A stretch of 64,000 nt of DNA from Patiria miniata (taxonomy: Eukaryota; Echinodermata; Asteroidea; Valvatida; Asterinidae): contig NW_024037076.1 in the NCBI RefSeq assembly GCF_015706575.1, positions 11,194,777 to 11,258,776 of the forward strand, written 5' to 3'. The stretch's first letter is position 1, and each line of letters starts with the position of its first letter. The notes under the pieces are model-generated. The model was not told the DNA's origin. It ran no database searches and saw only the letters and a list, made by a program, of their open reading frames with translations. This document shows positions 56,701 through 64,000 of this stretch, in pieces. A program made the translations under genes and the position numbers.

Positions 56701-59700
56701 ATCCAGGGCGCGGTATTTATCTGCAAATGCATGCAGGTGTGCGTGTATTGTTCCAAAGAGTGCGGGCCGCAGAGTTTGGTTCAAAAATATTCATTTCGAA
56801 TTTTGGTCTACTTTATTCTTCGTGTTTATTCTCCGTTTTAAAATGCTGGTGCACGTTGCTAAAGAAAAACCTTGTATCGAGTTGTTTAAGTGCTATTTGC
56901 CTCCGAATTAACACAGAGTACATGTGTATAGCCCCTAAGCCTCCATCAACCTACATAATGATGATTATTTTGAACTTTTTTTTCTCGTCGTTGTTGCCTT
57001 GTCTTTAAATTTAAATCCACGGCAGTTTTTAAAGGAAAAAACCCAAAACATTTTTTTCTCCATTGTCCCTCCTGAGTCCTGAGGACATAACATTATTCAA
57101 ATAATGAATATTTGTGAGTGCAATGGTAAGAATAATTTCATGAGGTGAAAGATGAAATGTTCCATTCCACGAGGCGAAGCCGATTGGAATGGAACATTTC
57201 ATCTGTCACCGAATGAAATTATTCTTTCTATTGCACAAACGTAAATCATTTGTTATTTGTTTAATATAACACCTGAATAAATCCTCGTCATCTGATTGGT
57301 TGACTTTTAATAGCCAATTTATTCGAGTTAAAAATTGTTTACAAGTTTGACAAGTTCAGAGTTATCATAATTTAATTAATGTAAACTGTTCAACAGGTTA
57401 AGAACTATCATATTCAATTTATCTCAATTTGAAACTTTTCCATAAGTTTAGAACTTAAACAGTTCAATAAGTTCAAAACTTTTATTGCCAATTTAAACAC
57501 CACAGCGCCACCTTCGGCAACATGTGCAGTGACAGTGCAATGGTACTTCTAATCACGGTGCAATAGTACTTCTATTGCACTGTGCGCTGCACGCCACGCG
57601 CGCGCCGTGCATCGGTACGAATAATTCAATGACATGTGATCAACGATCCACCAATCAGATGACGGGGATTTATTCAGGTGTTGTATAAACGCCGTTATCG
57701 GATACATTTTTGCACTGTTGGATATCTTCACCAATAAAATGAAACAAATAAATATGTATTATTGTGCTCTCCTCTATTGGTGTATCCAGCATCTCAAAAT
57801 CTTCAAGAAGGGGCCAGAATCTCACAATTTTGGACAACATGGGTAGAGCGCATGATATTTAAATAAACTTGAGGAGTTAATTAGATTAAAACAAAAATTG
57901 TACAATTTACCCGTCTCGTTTCCCTATGAGTAGCCGTCGTTTTGTTGGCCCGTTGCAAAATATAAGTCCCCCCCCCCGATTTCGCTTCTACCAGTTTTTC
58001 CGATTTCGCTTTTAAGATCTCCTAGCCTGATCACGCCACAGCTCTTTGCGTCAAATTGAGGTCAAATTGTCCGATGCTTTTTGAATAAGCACAACAAACA
58101 CCCCCCCCCCCAAAAAAAAAAACACACACACACCCATTCTGGAATTTGTATTCCTGTGGAGACATTTCTTTGTTCTCGTGTAGTAAAGTTTTCGAGTTTG
58201 AAATTGAAGTTTCAAAATGCTCTCATTTTAACCAGAATTAATTTCCTGGGCTGAAATTTGGACTAAATATCCCTTTTCTAAAACTCTTCCATTTGCGACA
58301 AATCAACCTACCTTGGAGATTCCTAGTTTTTGAGTAAAATCCATATATCTATTTCGTGAAATTCTTGTGGAGACGTATTCATCTATACAAAATGTTCTTC
58401 TGGAGACGTATACAATCTTTTGTTCCCTATTGTGTTCATGTCTCCGTAAGGTAGTAAATTCCAGCACCCACCCACACACACACCCACACACACACATCAT
58501 CATCATCATCTGTACCCCTCAACCCATCCTCCCAAAAGGTTCGAATCCGCCAATGCATTGAGAAGCAGAGAAGGAACATTATGGGAGTGTAATTTATTCA
58601 TTCTCAAACGCATTTTTAAATTTTCAGGGCAATATTAATATTGTCATTAAAAGTCTTACACATAAAATCCAATACAGTTGTTTTTACATTCCACGTTTTC
58701 CTTCTTATTGTTTAAAACATTGTTTTTATTAGTTTATCAGATAAGCAAGCCATTTATTTGGATATTTTCAGCAATGCGCACCGCCATTTTGAAACGAAAA
58801 ATAAATACAAGGAAAAAATGGAGCAAATTTCGAAGTAATTATCCAGCTTGCTAATGCATTTTGAATTTTGTCGAAGACATAATTACTACTGGTCAGAAAC
58901 TTTGCTTTTACGGACATAAAAATCCACGTTTGTGCACAAACCTACGGGAATGTAGGTGCGTTTAACGCATGTTTTGCCCCACGCACTTTTGCGCTAGAGC
59001 GTCCATGAGGGAACGGGGAAATTTGTGCACACCTTATGGTGCGTACGCACGCGCTGCCGATTTAGTCTTTTTATTCTTTATCTATGGGTTCAAACATTTC
59101 GTGAAGGGGTAGTTTGGAAGAGATAAATATATTGTCCACCAATTTTGTATTGAATTGAAGTTTATTTCAACTGTGTTCAGATTTAAATAATTAAAGATAT
59201 TAAAACCAAACAGAATCGGTGGGTGAAATGTTAAAAAACAAATATTGAATGTTTTATCTCGTGGTGAATTAAAACTAGCCTCCCTCGGTGATCCATGGAG
59301 CATTCTATTTTCCCTTGGCTTCGCCTCGGGAAAAAAAGAATGTCCATGCACTCAGTTGCCGTGTCACGCGTAGCTCCTCTATTTTCTCGTCCACACAACT
59401 GATAGTAATGCGAGGCCAGCGAACAATGGCCGTAAAAAGGGCTTCAGAAAATTTGCAATTTCCATGGCAAACCATAACCGATCCAAACAAACAAATTTGC
59501 TTTAGGTAGTTTAAGACTTACTTCATACATCTATCAAGGTTTTTTCTCAAAAATGAAGGATTTCGATGCATTTTGACTATATTATTTCTCGGACAAATCG
59601 ACTAAAAGTTACGTCGTGAAATTTCCGGTTTTTTTCCAGGAAGACGAAAGTCTCCCAAATGTTGAGGTAATTAAACGAAAGAGTGAACCTTCATCTACAA

Positions 59701-61182
59701 AAAAATTTCGTGAACGTGATGTCGTTATTATTTTAAGAATTCGATGAACACCTTTGTTTCCAACAACTTCCATTTTTCACAACGCGAAAAGATCGCCGCC
59801 ATTGTAAAGCATACAGCGAGGAACCCAAATATGGTGTGACCTTGTGACCCATACACCCACTGATTGGTCGAGCTCAAGTATGAGCCTGCTTAATATTCAT
59901 AAGTCATTCATTGCGCGTTCGCGCGTACGTGCTACTCACAATGTTTTCAGGCCAACGTACATTTTGTACGTCGGCGTACTTACATTCGTTTACGAGCGTA
60001 CATGTGATTGCAGATCATGAAATCTCGCAAAAGTCTTCATTTTTCAACCAGCGATTTGGACCAAACATTAGAAGTCTCCTGCAGGTGTTTCACATGAAAA
60101 TGTAGCGTATACTTTCCTCTTTCTACTAAGCCTTGCCATTTGTTTCGGCCTTTTTTAAGAATCGAATGTACACCTAAAAACTATCGGCCCTCGATTTTGT
60201 TGATAAAAAAATATAATTTTGTTTGACAGGCCATAACAACACTTTATACTTGTCAAAAGCAATTATTTTTGTTATCAAAATAAAACACACGATTTCAACT
60301 TTTCACTTATTTAGCCATCTTGGCCAAACAGTGCATGTACCTATTGTGTTTTTTTGTAGTCTCGAATAAATCTCGTAAAATCTCGCGTACGCTTATGGGC
60401 CATGCGTGCTTGACTTCGGGACGAGAAACTGAGGTCAAACAGGGCTGTGTGCGTGACACGGCTACTGACTAATGGATCACCTCGTGAGGCTAGTTGTACT
60501 ACACCACTCGAAGCATTCAATATTTGTATACTACACCGCCAACCCTGCGTTTTGCGCCACAAGTATAGTTTTTTGGCTCGAATAGTTTCAATTTTTTTAC
60601 CCGAATTAATTATTATTATCCAGACTCCAAGTGGTCTTAAAGAGAGTGTTTAAAACCGGCGAAGCACACGTTTATTACCTTAATAAAAAAAAAGTGATAA
60701 TCATTGTTTATAAGTATAAATCTTGCTAAAGACATGTCTGTGTAAACTACATTTTGCGGGAAAATTCAAAATGGTTAAGCAAGATTATTGTATGATGCGT
60801 ATTTGATCCCCGTTGGATCAGTGCACTCTTTTGACAAGAGTCCGTTTCCAATTCCATGGCACAAAAAGTCAAATTATGTCTTTGTAATACTTCAAGACAG
60901 ATTTGATTGGCAACTTCCACCTGTGAAAAAAAAACATGTCTGGCATCTTTAAGGGTGTTCCTTCTTAGAAAACCTGGCTGTGCTTTTCAAAATAGTTTCA
61001 TGAATGTAGCTTCCCCCCGTCATGGCCCTTGCCCATGTTTAAGTTTTCTGTCTTGCTCTGTTTTTCAGAAATGTTGGCTTGTTCTCGTACTGAATTGGAC
61101 TGTGGACATTACTGCATCCGTGGCACCCTGCAGTGTGATCGTGAAGCTGACTGCTTTGGAGGAACGGATGAACTAAATTGCG
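44690..61182 (+). CDS. Secreted or membrane CUB-LDLa gene, 5' part (3' end outside window)
   Basis: Three plus-strand exons fit one gene: 44690-44774 (signal peptide), 52535-52885 (CUB) and 61069-61182 (LDL-receptor class A). Every junction is phase 1, the usual arrangement for shuffled extracellular modules, and all donor and acceptor dinucleotides are GT/AG. The visible product is about 183 residues and stays open at the last donor, so further domains lie beyond 64000. The introns (7.8 and 8.2 kb) are filled with foldback elements and MITEs. Function is inferred only at module level: extracellular protein or cation-dependent ligand binding. Additional exons between those listed are possible. 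Confidence 0.68.
44947..45077 (+). CDS. Possible alternative terminal exon after the signal-peptide exon
   Basis: An acceptor TTTTGTTTGCAG at 44946 is in phase with exon 1 and opens 42 codons ending at TAG (45075-45077). The predicted product would be a secreted peptide of about 71 residues. No donor in the right phase was found, so it could only be a last exon. A GGGCGTCGC-type MITE end lies 70 bp upstream. No homology is recognised, so this is weak. Confidence 0.18.
46515..46902. mobile_element. GGCC-ended MITE, copy 2, TTA target duplication
   Basis: 388 bp, GGCCAAAAAAAAG at the left and its inverse at the right, flanked by TTA (46512-46514, 46903-46905). Interior marks: GTGGTGCGGCGACGCGGC and GCAGCAGCAGGATTCCAGTC. 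It lies in intron 1 of the CUB/LDLa gene and is nearly identical in stretches to the copy at 63.7 kb. Confidence 0.85.
46935..47320 (+). repeat. Degenerate 100-130-bp repeat with ACATCACC starts
   Basis: Four loose units beginning TACATCACC(A/G) at about 46940, 47042, 47130 and 47257, three of them followed by AACCCATT. Weakly conserved; in intron 1 of the CUB/LDLa gene. Confidence 0.5.
47755..48070. mobile_element. Foldback array A: GTGTCGGAACATAGGG repeats
   Basis: Left arm (47755-47828) has TTCCGACACCCCCATGTTCC; right arm (47906-48066) has at least eight units of GGGGTGTCGGAA(C/G)ATA in inverse orientation. The spacer (47835-47893) is telomere-like (CCCTAACCCT with variations). The architecture matches foldback elements with short-repeat arms, such as Drosophila FB and sea urchin TU. 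Confidence 0.75.
48305..48645. mobile_element. Foldback array B: GTCCGACGCCTCATAA repeats
   Basis: About 20-bp units TCCGACGCCTCATA(A/G)G alternate in blocks: forward 48314-48355, inverse 48358-48421, forward 48437-48505, inverse and forward again to 48636. Several nested hairpins are possible. Confidence 0.8.
49410..49990 (+). repeat. 126-bp satellite, about 4.5 units
   Basis: ATGGTAACCAGAGACGCGGA recurs at 49441, 49567, 49692, 49817 and 49943 (125-126-bp steps). Units also share CAGGGGATTTCCC(A/G)GCACA and CTAGTAGCGC. Because 126 is a multiple of 3, long open frames repeat every 42 residues on both strands; they are not taken as genes. Confidence 0.92.
50340..50965. mobile_element. Foldback array C: GTCCGAAGGTTCGATA repeats
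   Basis: The left half (50360-50690) has GTCCGAAGGTTCGATAG-type units; the right half (50700-50960) has the inverse, CGGACTATCGAACCTT. It lies inside the insertion that splits the 126-bp satellite. Confidence 0.8.
51499..51905. mobile_element. piggyBac-like MITE with TTAA target duplication
   Basis: 407 bp bounded by perfect 16-bp inverted repeats CCCTAAAAGGGCCGGG and flanked by TTAA on both sides (51495-51498, 51906-51909). TTAA duplication plus CCC-starting ends is the piggyBac signature. No transposase; noncoding. It is nested within the larger insertion at about 49.99-52.02 kb. Confidence 0.82.
52020..52135 (+). repeat. Displaced unit of the 126-bp satellite
   Basis: One unit (CACGCACTAGTAGCGCC ... 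ATGGTAACCAGAGACGCGGA) on the far side of the insertion, same orientation as the main array. Confidence 0.85.
52535..52885 (+). CDS. CUB/LDLa gene exon 2: cysteine-free CUB domain
   Basis: Phase 1-1 exon of 351 nt after acceptor CCATTTGCAG and before donor GTATGC. It has CUB landmarks: TRIISPNFPFTYPNNADKTW (the S-P-N-x-P-x-x-Y-P element), KIAITFFQFRVD, FDGDFLQIGDG (the D-x-L-x-I-x-D-G strand), NEMWMRFITDDRLADSGF (the L-x-F-x-S-D turn region). All four cysteines usual in CUB domains are absent. Acidic residues at positions used for calcium in many CUBs (E, D of FDGDF, D of TDDR) appear retained. N-glycosylation sequons NVT, NAS and another NVT are visible. Confidence 0.85.
53502..53724. mobile_element. 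CACTG-ended palindromic MITE
   Basis: 223 bp. Ends CACTCTAAAAACTGTGTTTA and the inverse of CACTGTAAAAAGTGTGTTTA, with an inner inverted pair CTTGCTATCA(C)TTTGTAAACATG. The terminal CACTG and A-rich subterminus resemble animal EnSpm/CACTA-type nonautonomous elements. Noncoding, in intron 2 of the CUB/LDLa gene. Confidence 0.65.
53725..55975. other. Intronic DNA of the CUB/LDLa gene, no exon found
   Basis: C-run with flanking low-complexity sequence at 54520-54580 and long T/G runs at 55912-55950. No domain-bearing frame. Confidence 0.5.
55976..56420 (+). mobile_element. Dispersed element, copy 1
   Basis: Carries CCTATTGGTTGAGAGCCCGTC, ATTCCCATTCATAAATACCTT, ATGTAAACAATTCATTTTATGGAGATTG and CAGCTAGCCATGTCCTTATC. 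An inverted, diverged copy is at 61.52-61.99 kb. The termini are not resolved. Confidence 0.7.
56459..56525. repeat. Perfect 29-bp palindrome, 9-nt loop
   Basis: Arms 56459-56487 and 56497-56525 are exact inverse copies (ACGTTCAACCAATAAAACAG...). Each arm contains a CCAAT motif. Confidence 0.9.
57118..57236. repeat. 52-bp imperfect palindrome with GAGGCGAAGCC loop
   Basis: Arms 57118-57169 and 57185-57236 (GTGCAATGGTAAGAATAATT / inverse) with a few mismatches. The loop is CGAGGCGAAGCCGAT. A hairpin sharing the loop core is at 59.3 kb, and a similar GC-rich loop occurs at 62.0 kb. Confidence 0.85.
57265..57687. mobile_element. 423-bp MITE with 39-bp terminal inverted repeats
   Basis: Ends TATAACACCTGAATAAATCC and the inverse of TACAACACCTGAATAAATCC, continuing through CGTCATCTGATTGGT; about 36 of 39 bases match. 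The interior holds GTGCAATAG(T/A)A repeats and a GC-rich GCGCGCGCC block. No coding capacity. Confidence 0.8.
58461..58510 (+). repeat. (CA)n/(ATC)n microsatellite
   Basis: CACCCACCCACACACACACA-type sequence passes into five ATC units. Confidence 0.95.
59292..59350. repeat. Hairpin with GGCTTCGCC loop
   Basis: Inverse arms CATGGAGCATTCTATTTTCC and GGAAAAAAAGAATGTCCATG with mismatches, around the loop TTGGCTTCGCCTC (inverse of the GAGGCGAAGCC core). Confidence 0.7.
61069..61182 (+). CDS. CUB/LDLa gene exon 3: LDL-receptor class A module
   Basis: Phase 1-1 exon of 114 nt, acceptor TTTTTCAG, donor GTAATA. It reads ACSRTELDCGHYCIRGTLQ, then CDREADCFGGTDELNC: six cysteines with LDLa spacing and the acidic calcium cluster (D...D..D-E) intact. 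LDLa repeats bind basic ligand surfaces in receptors. One repeat is visible; more may follow beyond the window. Confidence 0.9.
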
Positions 61183-61514
61183 GTAATAAAGAGTCAGCTA
61201 ATGAAAACGTATAGAGATAATAACAAGAACTGGAAAATATTTTGTGCAACTTTTTCATTCCTGTGATATGAAACTGGTTTGACGTCACTTTTTGTTTAAC
61301 TTTTTTTAAGGGCTCTGTAACATTTTCCATACATTTCCATTATTCTGAGGGCGCTATTGATGTGACGTCACATGCTCTTCAGTTAAGGGGTTGTCTGTTC
61401 AAATTGTGAAACCAAACATTCTCAGTGCAAACATTTTGTGCGTAAATTTAAGGTTGCTCATCAGTGATTTACTGTAATAGTAAAACAACATTCATAAATA
61501 CCTCAGACAGTTTA

Positions 61515-61990
61515 GCTATTCCTATTGGTCGAGAGCCCGTCATGTGGCCGGTATTAAACGGATGATAAAGACATGGCTAGCTGGTCTTAAACACTTTTCC
61601 AGTGTCACAATAAAATGTGGACTCCTAAAAATCCAGTGCCTCTTACCGTTTCATTGGTTGAACGTTCACAATCCTCACGTAGGCATGTGCAACACTACAA
61701 GCGAGTCAGAATTTTATAGTTCTAAATTCAAAACGCAACGCCCCAGGTGCGTTCTGCGTGACATCGCGCAGAACATGTTACGCGCGCGTCAATCTCCATA
61801 AAAGGGTTGTTTACATCTTACTCGCCAGCTGAACACTCCATTATTTTGCTAGAGGGATGTTTCAAAAAGCATGAAGTGAACTTGTTGAACAAAATCGGGA
61901 TTTTTTGAACGAATTATTTGAAAAAAATTTACGGATAAGGTATTTATGAATGGGAATAAATATGTGCTCGGTCGGTATTTATCACTCGTT
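61515..61990 (-). mobile_element. Dispersed element, copy 2, inverted
   Basis: The inverse orientation of the copy at 55.98 kb (GATAAAGACATGGCTAGCTG, TCAATCTCCATAAAAG, AAGGTATTTATGAATGGGAA). The two opposed copies flank the LDLa exon. Confidence 0.7.
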
Positions 61991-62088
61991 TAATACCGCT
62001 TAGAGTCTGGGTGCTGATAATTACCCTCGCCTCCGGCTCGGGTAATTATCAGCACCCAGACTCTAAGCGGTATTAAACGAGTGATAAA
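61978..62088. repeat. Perfect 49-bp palindrome, 13-nt loop
   Basis: Arms 61978-62026 and 62040-62088 are exact inverse copies (TTTATCACTCGTTTAATACC...). The loop is TCGCCTCCGGCTC. It directly adjoins the inverted dispersed element. Confidence 0.93.
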
Positions 62089-62157
62089 AACCTCCAGAGC
62101 ACACATTTATTCCCTTAATAAATCAACATCCTATATTAAGTTAAAAGATCCTACACT

Positions 62158-62208
62158 GTCTTTCTGTCTGTCTGTCTGTCTGTCTGTCTGTCGGGCTGTC
62201 GGGCGTGC

Positions 62209-62241
<33 letters not shown>

Positions 62242-62256
62242 GATGTCTATCTGTCT
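62158..62256 (+). repeat. (CTGT)n microsatellite
   Basis: Two CTGT runs separated by CGGGCTGTCGGGCGTG, then degenerate. Open frames across it are artefacts. Confidence 0.95.
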
Positions 62257-62559
62257 GATTGCGCCTCAGGTTTCTATGCGCCCCTCGGTTGTTCAAAACG
62301 TCACATTCCACATCACAGCAGTCATTGTTTTGTTTTACCCATGCATTGAATTCTTTTGATATTGACGTAAAATAACGGAAACAAACAGCAGTAAACACAA
62401 CAATCATAACAATCGAACAGAATCTCACGTGCATGGGGCGTACTCGAAATAGCTGATTGTCTGCTAGTTCGCTAATCGTATTTATGCGTTTCACACTGCA
62501 CCGTACGTACAAAGTCATAGCACGGACGATGCTATTACTAGTGTATTTTTATTGGCTGT

Positions 62560-62735
62560 TTCGGCAACCGGCCAAAAAAGCCTTTGTTTTTGTTAAGAAT
62601 TATTTTTTTTGGGGGGGGGGGGGCTTTTTCGCAAATTTGCGAAAAAGCCTTTGTTTTTGTTCTGATTGATTTTTTGCTGGCTTTTTCACAATTCAGCGAA
62701 AAAGCCTTTGTTTCTGTTCTGATTTTTTTTCTCCC
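62560..62735 (+). repeat. Roughly 65-bp tandem repeat, three units
   Basis: Each unit has (GCG/CC)AAAAAAGCCTTTGTTT(T/C)TGTT(C) followed by GCTTTTTC. A G-run at 62610-62622 sits in the first unit. Confidence 0.75.
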
Positions 62736-62859
62736 TAGTTTCTTCCTTTTGTTCCATGAAAAATCCCATATACTTTGTACACGATTTTTGTACACGCCAC
62801 TTTTGGCATTGAAATTTGTCAAACATCATTCAAATTAAGCATAAACATTGTCCTTATGG

Positions 62860-63204
62860 CAAAGTCCCGAAGTGACGTCATGATTACGTCATCAGGGGTC
62901 ACGTGACGTCATCACAAACGTGCATATTTTTAAGTCCTATATTTCATGAACAGTCAGTCCGATTGAGCTGAAACTTGGTATGTGGGTAGAAAGGGATGTG
63001 TTATAGATAAAAATGAGGTGATGTGATGAGGACGTCATCGTGCGATTTTATATTATTTTTTTTTGGTTTTGGACCTTTAAGCCATATCTCACGAACGCAA
63101 CATGCTAAATTGACAATTCTTTTGGTATTTGGTTTGTTAGGTCATAGGCATATGCACAGAAGTTTGAAAAATGTGTGACGTCATCATGACGTAATCAAAA
63201 ATGC

Positions 63205-63245
<41 letters not shown>

Positions 63246-63300
63246 ATAAGGGAAGATCTGATCATCATGAAACTTGCTGGGTAGGTAGATAATGGCTGCA
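62860..63300. repeat. TGACGTCA-rich dispersed repeat, cluster 3, with poly-T
   Basis: Three units (62.87-62.92, 63.02-63.04, 63.18-63.19 kb) with TGACGTCATGATTACGTCAT and GAAACTTGGTATG segments. A 33-base poly-T run follows at 63207-63239. Confidence 0.75.
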
Positions 63301-63704
63301 GAGTGTACATTAAAAAGACTGCAAAACTGCAAGAATAAAGACAATGGACACTGGTTTAGCTTGGTGTGGTGGTCAATGTTCCTCACTCATCGAAGTCTTA
63401 GATCAGAATCACAAAACAATAGTAAAAACAAATGCACAAAATAACTCAATAAGCATGATTCGAAAATCGACTCTGGTATCGATAATAATATCAATTCTGT
63501 CCTGCTTCTGAATAAACATAATCAATTCTATCACCTTAATCGATACTGACCATATGTCTCAACCTCATTGTTTATCTCTAGTCAAAGACTGACTTACTAC
63601 TAATTAGTTATGCATGAGTGCTTCCCATGCTGTGCTCTAACTATCAAAGAATTCATGCACATGTACACTACATACATGTCATCCAGCAGTACAAAATGTC
63701 CTAA

Positions 63705-64000
63705 GGCCAAAAAAAAAAGTCTCCAGTCTTCTAGTATGGAGCTTGCCCAAAAAGTGGTGCGGCGACGCGGCTTTTTTTTTATACCTGATTTTTTTGCTTC
63801 AAATGTCGGCTGATGACTGCAAATGGTGCCCGACTAAGCTTAATTAGTGCAAATATATGGGAGTCCAGAGAGGCCACATAAAGCTTATTCTCGATCATAA
63901 CCCCATCCATAAACACGTTGAAATTGTGCAGCAGCAGGATTCCAGTCAAACCAGTGAGTTTGGCGGTTTTTAGACATCATCTTTCATTAAAAAAAAACCT
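63705..64000. mobile_element. GGCC-ended MITE, copy 3, cut by window end
   Basis: Starts GGCCAAAAAAAAAAGTCTCC after TAA, then the same interior as copy 2 through GTTTGGCGGTTTTTAGACATC. It runs off the right edge of the window. Confidence 0.85.

Larger units (their letters stand above)
57688..61068. other. Intronic DNA of the CUB/LDLa gene, no exon found
   Basis: Apart from a microsatellite and a hairpin listed separately, I see only short random frames and some GTAC-rich palindromes near 59920-60005. Confidence 0.5.

Noticed and set aside
62141..62518. 125-codon minus frame with TDRQTDRQ repeats
   Set aside because: Translation of the (CTGT)n microsatellite.

Overview
This window looks like nuclear DNA of an invertebrate deuterostome, most likely an echinoderm, although amphioxus or a hemichordate cannot be excluded. 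The coding signal is in small exons with GT/AG boundaries spread over kilobases. The domains are SRCR, somatomedin-B, CUB, LDL-receptor class A and a Methuselah-like 7TM, which are typical of expanded secreted and receptor families in these animals. The intergenic and intronic DNA is packed with short inverted-repeat transposons, foldback arrays, minisatellites and retroelement fragments. There is no operon structure, CRISPR array, rRNA or bacterial promoter signal.

Gene 1 (minus strand, 15496 down to 3086) can be assembled completely. It has a signal-peptide exon, one canonical and two degraded SRCR exons, a long exon with a somatomedin-B domain, a large glycosylated ectodomain and TM1 to early TM6, and a last exon with TM6-TM7 and the tail. 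All splice phases agree (phase 1 throughout the ectodomain, phase 0 inside TM6), giving about 1212 residues. No GPS autoproteolysis motif was seen, and the 7TM block reads as Methuselah-like. A 42-bp tandem array with an E-box in each unit lies about 430-550 bp upstream of its start codon.

Gene 2 (plus strand, from 44690 to beyond the window end) has a TATA box, a signal-peptide exon, a cysteine-free CUB exon (52535-52885) and an LDLa exon (61069-61182), all in phase 1. Its 3' end is not in the window. Its introns carry most of the foldback elements.

Weaker coding candidates are a possible terminal exon at 2058-2209 (+), a possible internal exon at 20347-20582 (-), a 101-codon ORF at 18679-18984 (+) and an unidentified aromatic-rich ORF at 44182-44517 (+).

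Mobile DNA: a truncated Ty3-type LTR element on the minus strand (one LTR edge, a primer binding site matching tRNA-Ser, leader, gag, broken protease; RT and integrase absent) spans about 38.48 to 42.5 kb or beyond. Two non-LTR reverse-transcriptase tails lie at 27.3-27.9 and 33.7-34.05 kb. MITEs include a TTA-flanked GGCC family (three copies), a TTAA-flanked piggyBac-like element, a CACTG-ended element, a TA-flanked CATGGGCGTCGC family and a 423-bp element with 39-bp ends. Three foldback arrays built from short TCGGA-containing repeats lie within 3.3 kb (47.75-50.97 kb). A tRNA-like sequence sits in the loop of a large inverted repeat at 28.26-28.50 kb. Satellites include a roughly 110-bp array, a 126-bp array and GGTCTC hexamer blocks.
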